Below are positions 1 to 5,755 of a stretch of DNA of 14,259 nucleotides, piece by piece. Position numbers and translations under genes: made by a program. The notes beneath the pieces were generated by a model. That model saw only the letters and a list, made by a program, of their open reading frames with translations. It was not told the origin of the DNA and made no database searches. The DNA is from JBBQXK01 sp038251625 (GTDB lineage: Bacteria > Pseudomonadota > Alphaproteobacteria > Rhodobacterales > Rhodobacteraceae). The stretch spans positions 1 to 14,259 of the forward strand of contig JBBSBE010000103.1 of assembly GCA_038251625.1 (NCBI GenBank). Reading direction: 5' to 3'. Within the stretch, counting starts at the first letter, position 1, and each line of letters opens with the position of its first letter.

Positions 1-123
1 ATGGACGCACACCACGTCGTGGTTGCTGCCTCGGCACTGGAATTGATGAGCAAGAAGCTCACCCTGCACGGCGCGACGAAAGAGTCGCTGAAGGCCCTGC
101 CGAACTTCACCTTCGCCTCCTGA
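1..123 (+). CDS. C-terminal fragment of a PRC-barrel-like protein (5' part probably outside the window)
   Basis: An open frame runs from the first base to a TGA at 121-123 and gives 40 residues ending in HGATKESLKALPNFTFAS. The pattern of a beta-strand (HHVVVAASAL), a short turn, then L-x-GATKESLKALP-x-F resembles the end of PRC-barrel domain proteins, where a similar 'T.e.lk..P.f' tail closes the domain. The first codon is ATG, but a 40-residue protein starting exactly at the window edge is unlikely, so I read it as the 3' end of a longer gene. PRC barrels are small beta domains found in the photosynthetic reaction-centre H subunit, RimM and many stress-related alphaproteobacterial proteins; no precise role can be given. 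A hairpin follows 11 bases after the stop. The family call comes from a short tail only. Confidence 0.45.
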   Translation: MDAHHVVVAASALELMSKKLTLHGATKESLKALPNFTFAS

Positions 124-134
124 TCCTGCCGGTC

Positions 135-157
135 AGGGCCGCACCGCACGCGGCCCT
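135..157 (+). terminator. possible terminator hairpin after the first gene
   Basis: The arms AGGGCCGC (135-142) and GCGGCCCT (150-157) are perfectly complementary over 8 bp with a 7-base loop, starting 11 bases after the stop codon at 121-123. No T-run follows, so this is not a textbook intrinsic terminator, but the position and stability fit a 3'-end structure. Confidence 0.4.
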
Positions 158-175
158 CGCCCGTCCCTGCAGCCT

Positions 176-216
176 CGTGATCTTTGCTGCATAACGTGAT
201 CTTTGCTGCACAACGT
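176..216. repeat. 19-bp tandem direct repeat, two copies
   Basis: The unit CGTGATCTTTGCTGCATAA at 176-194 is followed at once by CGTGATCTTTGCTGCACAA at 195-213, with one mismatch (T192 versus C211), and then by CGT, the start of a third unit. It lies in the gap between two convergent genes (123 and 303). It may be a recent slippage duplication or a paired binding site; nothing else in the window carries the unit. Confidence 0.75.
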
Positions 217-302
217 CGGGGCGCCATGCGGCCGGGGCGTTCGTCTTTCCTCTCGCGGCCGCCCCTTTCGCCGTCGGGCCGGGGCTTTCAAGCCACCAAA
301 CC

Positions 303-596
303 TTAGGTGCGGCGGACCGAATTTCCGCCGTCGATGATGCGGTTGATCAAATCGGCAACGCCGCGATGCATCGCTTGCTGCCCGTCATCGCCCGGATCGT
401 TGGCATGCGCGTCCGCCGCATCGCGCAGGATCCCCATAATCTCGCGCTCGGGCAGGATGTTGCGGTCGTTCAGGGCCAGCAACAGCGACTCGCAGATGGC
501 AAGCGCAGCGGCAGCCATCACATCAGCCCCTACCGGGAGGCCCTGCGATGTGGTTGCGGAGGGAACGCTAGGGGCCATAAGGGGAACTCTTTTCAT
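303..596 (-). CDS. small protein of unknown function, 97 aa
   Basis: I do not recognise a named family. The 97-residue protein has a short variable N-terminus, then a helical segment rich in Ala and Leu (about 24-44, ALAICESLLLALNDRN), a likely second helix (LPEREIMGILRDAADAH, 49-65), an acidic linker and a third helix (GVADLINRIIDG). It has no signal peptide or clear membrane helix; the Ala/Leu stretch carries a Glu and Cys and looks amphipathic. The pattern 'E.LLLALND...L...E...ILRDA..AH' looks like a small alphaproteobacterial protein of unknown function. I chose the ATG at 594-596 because the frame above it reads as the antisense of the regulator gene; a second ATG at residue 7 is an alternative, and neither has a strong ribosome binding site. 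It is divergent from the Crp-family gene and may share its control region. Confidence 0.6.
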   Translation of the reverse strand: MKRVPLMAPSVPSATTSQGLPVGADVMAAAALAICESLLLALNDRNILPEREIMGILRDAADAHANDPGDDGQQAMHRGVADLINRIIDGGNSVRRT

Positions 597-649
597 TTGG
601 CATCCGCGGCAAATCGACCGGGGACAATGGACATCGCAATTGTCGCAGA

Positions 650-703
650 TATCGGGTACGGTCGACTGATCCGCGGCAGGATTGCCGCGACCAATACCCG
701 ATA
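650..703. promoter_or_regulatory. nested inverted repeat in the divergent control region
   Basis: Outer arms TATCGGGTA (650-658) and TACCCGATA (695-703) are perfect 9-bp complements. Inside them is a perfect 7-bp hairpin, CGCGGCA (672-678) and TGCCGCG (683-689), with loop GGAT. The element sits in the 162-bp gap between the small minus-strand gene and the Crp-family gene, so it could be an operator pair, an RNA structure in a leader, or both. Its function is not known from sequence. Confidence 0.5.
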
Positions 704-723
704 GCCCGCAACTGTCAGAAACC

Positions 724-745
724 GTTCCCATCGCGGCACGGGAAC
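724..745. promoter_or_regulatory. palindrome just upstream of the Crp-family gene
   Basis: GTTCCC (724-729) and GGGAAC (740-745) form a 6-bp dyad with a 10-base spacer. The right arm directly precedes the ribosome binding site AAAAAGG (746-752) of the regulator gene. The position suits an autoregulatory operator or a hairpin that affects translation initiation. Confidence 0.35.
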
Positions 746-758
746 AAAAAGGTATGAA

Positions 759-1490
759 ATGGTCAGTGCCCAAAGCCCCCTTGCCATGAAACTTGGGATT
801 TTCGTCGTCCTGAACAACGCCGAACTTGCCGTGCTGGACGAGCTTCACCGTCGTCGGCGCAAGTTTGTCGCCGGCCGGGATATCGTGCATCAGGGGCAGA
901 CGAAGCAGGCGGCATATATCCTGGCCGAAGGCTGGGTCTGTTCGTACAAACTGCTGCGTGATGGCAGCAGACAGATCATCGATTTCCAGATCCCCGGCGA
1001 TTTTCTGGGCCTGCGCTCGGTGCTGTTTCGCACGGCAGACCACAATATCGAACCGATGACTCCGGTCGAGGCGTCCGAGGTGCTGGAAAGCGATCTCTTG
1101 CAGGCGTTTTCGACCACCCCGCGGCTTGGCACGGCAATGCTGTGGGCCGCATCGCGGGACGAGGCGATGGTGGTCGAGCATCTGGTCGGCATCGGGCGGC
1201 GCAACGCCTTGGAACGAACGGCGCATTTCCTGCTGGAACTCAACGCAAGGCTAACCCTTGTCGGGCGCGGCACGCGGGCAGGCTTTGACTGCCCCTTGTC
1301 GCAATACATGCTCGCCGACGCGCTGGGGCTGAGCGCGGTCCACATCAACCGCGTGCTGCGCGAACTGCGCGAAACGGGGCTGGTCACGTTCCAGAAGGGC
1401 TATGTCGCGATCCATGATTTCGACAAGCTGGTCGAACTGGCAGAATTCGACCGCTCCTATCTCGATCAGGAAGGGCCGCTCTTGCGGTGA
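759..1490 (+). CDS. Crp/Fnr-family transcriptional regulator
   Basis: This 243-residue protein has the Crp/Fnr layout: an N-terminal cyclic-nucleotide-binding-like beta-roll (about 15-115, with the typical stretch DFQIPGDFLGLRSVLF at 75-90), a long dimer helix (about 120-165), and a C-terminal winged helix-turn-helix (about 178-220). The recognition helix reads LSAVHINRVLREL (191-203). Compared with FNR (E..SR), the first contact residue is Val and the third Asn, with Arg198 kept, so its DNA target should differ from TTGAT-N4-ATCAA. There is no N-terminal Fe-S cysteine cluster; the only cysteines are at 61 and 178. The start at 759 is supported by AAAAAGG at 746-752, six bases upstream. It is divergent from the 97-aa gene and convergent with the dehydrogenase. 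The effector and regulon are unknown; the upstream palindromes make autoregulation plausible. Confidence 0.9.
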   Translation: MVSAQSPLAMKLGIFVVLNNAELAVLDELHRRRRKFVAGRDIVHQGQTKQAAYILAEGWVCSYKLLRDGSRQIIDFQIPGDFLGLRSVLFRTADHNIEPMTPVEASEVLESDLLQAFSTTPRLGTAMLWAASRDEAMVVEHLVGIGRRNALERTAHFLLELNARLTLVGRGTRAGFDCPLSQYMLADALGLSAVHINRVLRELRETGLVTFQKGYVAIHDFDKLVELAEFDRSYLDQEGPLLR

Positions 1491-1560
1491 TCTTCCGCCC
1501 TTGCGTCGCCGATCGGCAGAAGCACCCGCCCCGACAGCACCGCCGTGGCCGCGCCCCCGG

Positions 1561-2679
1561 TCAGGTGGAAATAATGACCTTCAGCGCCTTGGTCTTTGCC
1601 GCGTTGGCAAAGGTTGCATAGGCCTTCTCGCCCTCGGCCAGGGTAAAGCGGTGGGTGATCAGAAGCGTCGGATCAATGGTTTTCGCCGCCACGGTCTTGA
1701 ACAGCATCGGAATCGTCGCCGTGTCCACCAGCCGGGTGGTGATCGCTATGTTGCGGTCCCACAGCGTCTCCAGATGCAGTTTCGCGTGCGTGCCGTGTAC
1801 GCCCACGTTGGCGATGGTGCCGCCCGCCGCAACCAGATCCTGGCACAGCTCGAACGTGGCCGAGATGCCCACGGCCTCGATCACTGTATCCACCCCTGCA
1901 CCCCCGGTCAGCTTCATCACCGCAGCGACGGCCTTGCCATCGGATGAATTGACGGTGTCGGTCGCACCGAACCGGCTGGCGAAATCCAGCCTGTTGTCGT
2001 CAAGGTCAATCATGATGATCTGCGCGGGCGAATAGAACTGCGCCGTCAGCAATGCGGCAAGCCCCACAGGCCCGGCGCCCACGATGGCCACGGACTGTCC
2101 CGGCTGCACGCGGCCGTTCAGCACGCCACATTCAAACCCGGTGGGCAGAATGTCGCTCAGCATCACAAGCGCCTCTTCGTCAGCGCTTTTGGGGATGTGG
2201 TAAAGGCTCATGTCGGCATGCGGCGTGCGGACGTATTCGGCCTGGCACCCGTCAATCGAATTGCCAAGGATCCAGCCGCCCGTGGTGCAATGCGAATACA
2301 TCTGCTTGCGGCAAAAGGCGCATGTCCCGCAGGCGCTGACGCAAGAGATCAGCACGGAATCGCCCGCCTTGAACGCCGTCACACCCGAACCCACGCTGTC
2401 GATCACGCCAACACCTTCGTGGCCAAGGATGCGGCCCGGCGTGGCCGTCGCCACATCGCCCTTCAGGATATGCAGGTCGGTGCCGCAGATGGTGGTTTTG
2501 GTCACCCGCACAATGGCATCGCCGGGGCCGGTGATGACGGGCCTCGGGCAGTCCTGCAATTTGATCTGGCCCGGACCGGCATAGACCATCGCCTGCATCC
2601 GCGCGGCGCCTGCCTTGATTGTGCCCGGGGCGGCAGAGGAATTGGCGGCGAAGGGGCTCGATGTCAGCGTGGTTGTCAT
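1561..2679 (-). CDS. zinc-dependent alcohol dehydrogenase (medium-chain family)
   Basis: The 372-residue protein is a medium-chain dehydrogenase/reductase that should oxidise alcohols or reduce aldehydes or ketones in the cytoplasm. Catalytic zinc ligands of the bacterial secondary-ADH type are visible: Cys65 (TICGTDLH), His87-Glu88 (GHEG) and Asp176 (MLSDILPTG). The structural zinc cysteines are Cys117, Cys120, Cys123 and Cys131 (C-x2-C-x2-C-x7-C). The Rossmann motif GAGPVG is at 201-206, and the acidic residue ending the second strand (IIMIDLDD, Asp225) predicts NAD rather than NADP. The start at 2679 has GGAGAA (2685-2690) upstream. The first 27 residues are low-complexity and not part of the fold, so translation from Met28 or Met31 is possible. 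The frame stays open to 3048, but that extension looks non-coding. The substrate cannot be assigned; the gene is convergent with the regulator and stands alone. Confidence 0.93.
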   Translation of the reverse strand: MTTTLTSSPFAANSSAAPGTIKAGAARMQAMVYAGPGQIKLQDCPRPVITGPGDAIVRVTKTTICGTDLHILKGDVATATPGRILGHEGVGVIDSVGSGVTAFKAGDSVLISCVSACGTCAFCRKQMYSHCTTGGWILGNSIDGCQAEYVRTPHADMSLYHIPKSADEEALVMLSDILPTGFECGVLNGRVQPGQSVAIVGAGPVGLAALLTAQFYSPAQIIMIDLDDNRLDFASRFGATDTVNSSDGKAVAAVMKLTGGAGVDTVIEAVGISATFELCQDLVAAGGTIANVGVHGTHAKLHLETLWDRNIAITTRLVDTATIPMLFKTVAAKTIDPTLLITHRFTLAEGEKAYATFANAAKTKALKVIIST

Positions 2680-3075
2680 GCGGGTTCTCCGTGTGGATGA
2701 CTTCGGGAAGGTGCGCTCCGGCAACGGGAGGTTGCCCCGTCCAACCGACCTTCCGCGCGCCGGGTTCGGCGTCCGGCGTCCGGCGTCCGGCGCGGATGTT
2801 CGCGGTGTTGGGTCCAGTGTCGCCCGTCCCGAAACCTGCCACACTGATCCACGTTTGGATGACCGGCCGATTTGTCTGCCCCTGGGGGGGTACGCCTCCA
2901 CCAAAGCGTCAATTGGCCCGGCGGGAGGCGTCAGATTGCCCGCCGCGCAAAGGCCGCAGGGGGCCTCCGTGCCCGACGGCCAGCATGACGACCGCGCCTG
3001 ACGGCGATCTGCATCCGCATGGCACCGCTCCCGCACATGGCGATGCACGGGATCACCGGGCGCAGGCGCCGCCTG
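2680..3075. other. intergenic region without a supported gene
   Basis: About 400 bases lie between the dehydrogenase start and the cbpM stop. Several frames are open here, but none has a ribosome binding site, a recognisable protein pattern or a fitting start. It contains the dehydrogenase ribosome binding site (2685-2690), a heptamer tandem repeat (2771-2791), a run of seven G (2884-2890) and a tight hairpin at its right edge, CAGGC/GCCTG around 3063-3075, which abuts the cbpM stop and could mark its 3' end. I see no clear promoter for the dehydrogenase. Confidence 0.6.
2771..2791. repeat. three tandem copies of GTCCGGC
   Basis: The heptamer GTCCGGC occurs three times without interruption at 2771-2777, 2778-2784 and 2785-2791, preceded by the near-copy TTCGGC. 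It is in non-coding sequence upstream of the dehydrogenase and is probably a slippage repeat whose length may differ between strains. Confidence 0.7.
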
Positions 3076-3414
3076 TCATTGCCCCTTCGCGGTTTTCATC
3101 GCCGTCATGATCCGCGATTGCAGCTCGGCCGGCAGCGCATCGACGGCCCGGACAACATGCACAAGGTCTTGCCGCGCCGCATGCAACTGATCAATCAGCG
3201 AAATCACGATGGACAGGCCCGTCTCATCCAGATCAAGGTCCTGCGAAAGATCGCACAAAAGCTCCAGCCGTGCGATATCCACGCGGCGAAACACATAGCC
3301 GCCCGGTTCCTGCACCGGCCTGACGAACGCGCCCTCGATGAAGCGCACAAGCTGGACGCGGGTCAGCCGCGTGACGGTGGCCACAACTTCATCTTCGGAA
3401 TACCGGTCCGTCAT
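3076..3414 (-). CDS. cbpM: CbpM-like chaperone modulator
   Basis: The 112-residue protein fits CbpM, the small MerR-HTH-like partner that binds the J-domain of CbpA and restrains it. Visible features are an N-terminal segment with SEDEVVATVTRL, the stretch GGYVFRRVDIARLELLCDLSQDL typical of the family, and then a helical C-terminus (LDETGLSIVISLIDQLHAARQDL) matching the family's hydrophobic helix before the end. The length is close to that of CbpM (about 100 aa). Its ATG (3412-3414) overlaps the TGA of the cbpA gene by four bases (ATGA), so the two are translationally coupled, as in other cbpA-cbpM pairs. The frame stays open upstream to 3471 inside cbpA, but that part lies in the J-protein gene and is not needed. 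Confidence 0.85.
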   Translation of the reverse strand: MTDRYSEDEVVATVTRLTRVQLVRFIEGAFVRPVQEPGGYVFRRVDIARLELLCDLSQDLDLDETGLSIVISLIDQLHAARQDLVHVVRAVDALPAELQSRIMTAMKTAKGQ

Positions 3415-4370
3415 GTCGCGGCCCCTTGCATCAGATCGGCCCTTGGGTCGTAGGCGTGGGTCTTGCGCCATTCGGTCAGAAAATCGCGCAAGCCCGCCCC
3501 CGGGTCTGGTGGCGCGATGATTTTCAGCTCGACCATCTGGTCACCCCTCGTCTTGCGTCCGGGACGCGCGACGCCACGTCCCCGCAAGCGCAAGATCCGC
3601 CCCGAACTGGCCCCAGCAGGAATCGTCAGCCCCACGGGGCCGTCGATCGTGGGGGCCGTCACCTTGCCACCCAGAACGGCCTCGTCGATCGTGATCGGCA
3701 GTGTCAGCAGGATATCGTCGCCCTCTCGGCGGAACACCGGGTGCGGCCGCACCAGAACGGTGATCATCGCATCCCCCTGCGGCCCGCCACCGTAGCCCGG
3801 GCCGCCCTTGCCGCGCAGCCGCAACGTCTGGCCGTCTTCGGTGCCAACGGGGATCTTCACGGCAAGGCTCTGGCCGTCCGGCAGCGTGATCCGCGTCTCG
3901 GCGCCCCGGACAGCATCCAGAAACGCAACCTCCAGCGAATAGCGCGCATCCGGCCCCGACGCCTGAAACCCCTGATCTCCAAAACCGCCGCCGGGGGTCC
4001 GCCCACGGTTGCGCAGGATCTCGGCGAAGATGTCTGACGGATCGGCATCGGGGCCGAACCCCTGCCGATGGGCCCCGCCCGCCTGCCGGTAGGCATTGTC
4101 CGGCGCGTCCGCGAAATCGCGGTAGTACTGGCGCTGCGGACGCTCGGCGCCCAGACCGTCGATCTCACCGGCGTCAAAGCGCGCGCGGGTCTCGGGGTCT
4201 TTCAAGACATCATAGGCCGCAGCAACCGCCTTGAACCGCGCTTCGGCGTTGGGATCGTCGGGGTGCAGGTCCGGGTGATTGGTGCGCACAAGCTTGCGAT
4301 ACGCCTTCTTGATGTCGTCGGCCGTCGCGGCCTTCGTCAGGCCAAGGGCTTTGTATGGGTCGTCAGGCAT
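3411..4370 (-). CDS. cbpA: CbpA-like J-domain co-chaperone (DnaJ type II)
   Basis: A 319-residue cytoplasmic co-chaperone that should deliver substrates to DnaK and stimulate its ATPase. The J-domain covers about 4-68, with the essential HPD at 32-34 between helix II (IKKAYRKLVRTN) and helix III (EARFKAVAAAYDVL). A Gly/Phe-rich linker follows (about 96-140). Two beta-rich C-terminal domains (about 143-208 and 213-285) bind the client; the repeated LRLRGKG / LRLRGRG stretches are typical. The Cys-rich zinc domain of DnaJ is absent, which makes this the CbpA type. The start at 4370 has an excellent AAGGAG (4376-4381) five bases away; the frame is open to an ATG at 4469, but the extra 33 residues are not J-domain-like. 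It is divergent from the ABC exporter operon and shares its 209-bp control region. Confidence 0.93.
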   Translation of the reverse strand: MPDDPYKALGLTKAATADDIKKAYRKLVRTNHPDLHPDDPNAEARFKAVAAAYDVLKDPETRARFDAGEIDGLGAERPQRQYYRDFADAPDNAYRQAGGAHRQGFGPDADPSDIFAEILRNRGRTPGGGFGDQGFQASGPDARYSLEVAFLDAVRGAETRITLPDGQSLAVKIPVGTEDGQTLRLRGKGGPGYGGGPQGDAMITVLVRPHPVFRREGDDILLTLPITIDEAVLGGKVTAPTIDGPVGLTIPAGASSGRILRLRGRGVARPGRKTRGDQMVELKIIAPPDPGAGLRDFLTEWRKTHAYDPRADLMQGAAT

Positions 4371-4386
4371 CCACGCTCCTTCATGA

Positions 4387-4402
4387 CAGCATGCGCACGC
4401 TG
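4387..4402. promoter_or_regulatory. imperfect palindrome upstream of cbpA
   Basis: CAGCATGCGCACGCTG is a 16-bp dyad with one mismatched pair and a perfect TGCGCA core. It begins 17 bases upstream of the cbpA start, just above its ribosome binding site. It may be an operator, but a chance dyad in GC-rich DNA is also possible. Confidence 0.25.
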
Positions 4403-4468
4403 CGGGCGAACGAAGCGCGGCCGTGATGTCGATCCGTCCGAAATGCCACACCATCGCCAGCCTCGTCA

Positions 4469-4482
4469 CTGATCCATGTCAA
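4469..4482 (+). promoter_or_regulatory. candidate FNR/Dnr-like box between cbpA and the ABC exporter operon
   Basis: CTGATCCATGTCAA matches the TTGAT-N4-ATCAA consensus at 8 of 10 positions. A -10-like TATGGT lies at 4504-4509, so with a start near 4516 the dyad centre (4475.5) would be at about -40.5, the class II position for Crp/Fnr activators. A second box of the same kind stands upstream of atpD. This is a pattern match only. Confidence 0.4.
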
Positions 4483-4564
4483 CGCAGCCGCATCATCAGC
4501 CCCTATGGTGCCAAGGCGGTGGACGGGCGACGGCCTGCATGTCGTCGCGTTCTCGGTACACTTT

Positions 4565-4572
4565 CGGAAGGA
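4565..4572 (+). promoter_or_regulatory. ribosome binding site that favours a TTG start
   Basis: CGGAAGGA stands seven bases before the TTG at 4580-4582. The earlier in-frame ATG at 4505 has no comparable site upstream, and it would overlap the suggested -10 element. Confidence 0.5.
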
Positions 4573-4579
4573 TGCAAGG

Positions 4580-5755
4580 TTGGCTTTGGTTGAGCAGAAG
4601 GCCACCCAGAAAGACGGTGAAACGCCCGCGCAAGCAGGGGCCGCCCCCGCCCCGCCCGTCCCTGCCGTGCGACCGGCCCCGGCAGCGCCCGCGCCTTCCC
4701 CAAAGCGGCGCGTCTGGATTTGGGGGGCAGTCGCCCTGTTGGGCCTTGGGCTCGGCGCTCTTGCCTATTCCCAGCTTTGGCTGGCACGGCCAATGCCGGT
4801 CGGGGTCGAGATTGCGGCGCTTGCCCCGGTCACGCGCGTGCTTGCGGTCAATGGCCGGATTGCTGCCGTTCTGTCCGTGGATGTAAAGTCGGTCGTCAGC
4901 GGCAGGCTTGTCGATCTTGCCGTGGCCGAAGGCGATCAGGTCACGGCCGATCAGACCCTGGCCCAGGTCGACGCAGCGGCGCAGACCGCCCTCGTCCGTC
5001 AGGCCGTGGCGGGATTGGACGCCGCTCTTGTGGCCCAGCAAAAGGCCGTCGAGGCTTACGACCGCTCCACATCCCTTGGCGACACCGTCGCCCGCACGGT
5101 GCGCGAAACGGACGCCCACGCCGTCCAATCCGCAGCGCAAGAGGTGGCGCATGCGACCGCGGTGCTGGATCAGGCGCAGGTCGTGGTGCAGACCTACACG
5201 ATCCGCGCGCCGGTGTCCGGCACTGTCGTGGAACTTGCGGCAGAGCAGGGTCAGGTGGTCGGCCCGACCATTGCCCTTCTGACCCTCGCCGATCTCGGCG
5301 ATCTGGTGGTCGAGGCGGACGTCGACGAAGCCTATGCCACGCAGATCGCCGTGGATCAGCCCGCCGTCATGCAACTCGCCGGGGAAACCGCCACGCGCAA
5401 CGGGCACGTCAGCTTTGTCTCCACCCGCGTGGACGAGGCGACCGGCGGCCTGACGATCAAGATGGCCTTCGACACGCCCGTCAAGGCGCCGCTGGGCCTG
5501 ACTGTCACGGCCAATATCGTTGTCGACAGCCGCGATGCAGCACTCAGCATTCCGCGCACCGCAATGCAGACAACCGCAGGCGGGGCCAGCGTCTTCGTCG
5601 TCTTGGACGGCGCGGCGCATATCCGGCCCGTGACGGTGGTGGACTGGCCCGCCGCCCGGCTGATCGTGACCGCAGGCCTTGCCGAAGGCGATGCGGTGAT
5701 CGCAGATGCGACCGGCATAACGGATGGCCAGGCGGTCGCGGTGGGGACGCCCTGA
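4580..5755 (+). CDS. ABC exporter membrane fusion (periplasmic adaptor) protein, HlyD/MacA type
   Basis: With the TTG start at 4580 this is a 391-residue adaptor that would sit in the inner membrane and link the permease to the periplasm or an outer-membrane partner. It has a cytoplasmic tail rich in Pro and Ala (about 14-42), a basic KRR stop, one membrane helix (about 44-66), a first lipoyl half (about 95-132, with SGRLVDLAVAEGDQV), a short helical hairpin (about 135-205), the second lipoyl half (about 207-238, RAPVSGTVVELAAEQGQVV) and the beta-barrel and membrane-proximal domains to the end. The hairpin is short, as in LolCDE/MacB-associated adaptors without a long TolC-binding coiled coil. 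An in-frame ATG at 4505 would add 25 residues but lacks a ribosome binding site. Its stop overlaps the permease start (TGATG). The cargo is unknown. Confidence 0.88.
   Translation: MALVEQKATQKDGETPAQAGAAPAPPVPAVRPAPAAPAPSPKRRVWIWGAVALLGLGLGALAYSQLWLARPMPVGVEIAALAPVTRVLAVNGRIAAVLSVDVKSVVSGRLVDLAVAEGDQVTADQTLAQVDAAAQTALVRQAVAGLDAALVAQQKAVEAYDRSTSLGDTVARTVRETDAHAVQSAAQEVAHATAVLDQAQVVVQTYTIRAPVSGTVVELAAEQGQVVGPTIALLTLADLGDLVVEADVDEAYATQIAVDQPAVMQLAGETATRNGHVSFVSTRVDEATGGLTIKMAFDTPVKAPLGLTVTANIVVDSRDAALSIPRTAMQTTAGGASVFVVLDGAAHIRPVTVVDWPAARLIVTAGLAEGDAVIADATGITDGQAVAVGTP

Noticed and set aside
1508..1517. GCCGATCGGC palindrome as a terminator between the convergent genes
   Set aside because: It is a perfect 10-bp palindrome with no loop and no T-run; a stable RNA hairpin would not form well, and such motifs are frequent in GC-rich DNA.
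1466..1620. A protein-like reading frame on the minus strand (containing HLTGGAATAVLSGRVLLP) across the convergent gap between the regulator and the dehydrogenase
   Set aside because: It is too short, overlaps the ends of two solid genes, has no start with a ribosome binding site, and matches no family I know; it may be a remnant but cannot be supported.
2680..3048. Extending the alcohol dehydrogenase N-terminus to an ATG at 3048
   Set aside because: It would add 123 Arg/Pro-rich residues unlike any dehydrogenase, while the ATG at 2679 has a well-spaced GGAG site.
4371..4469. Extending cbpA to an ATG at 4469
   Set aside because: The J-domain begins directly after the Met at 4370, which has AAGGAG five bases upstream; the added residues are not part of the fold.
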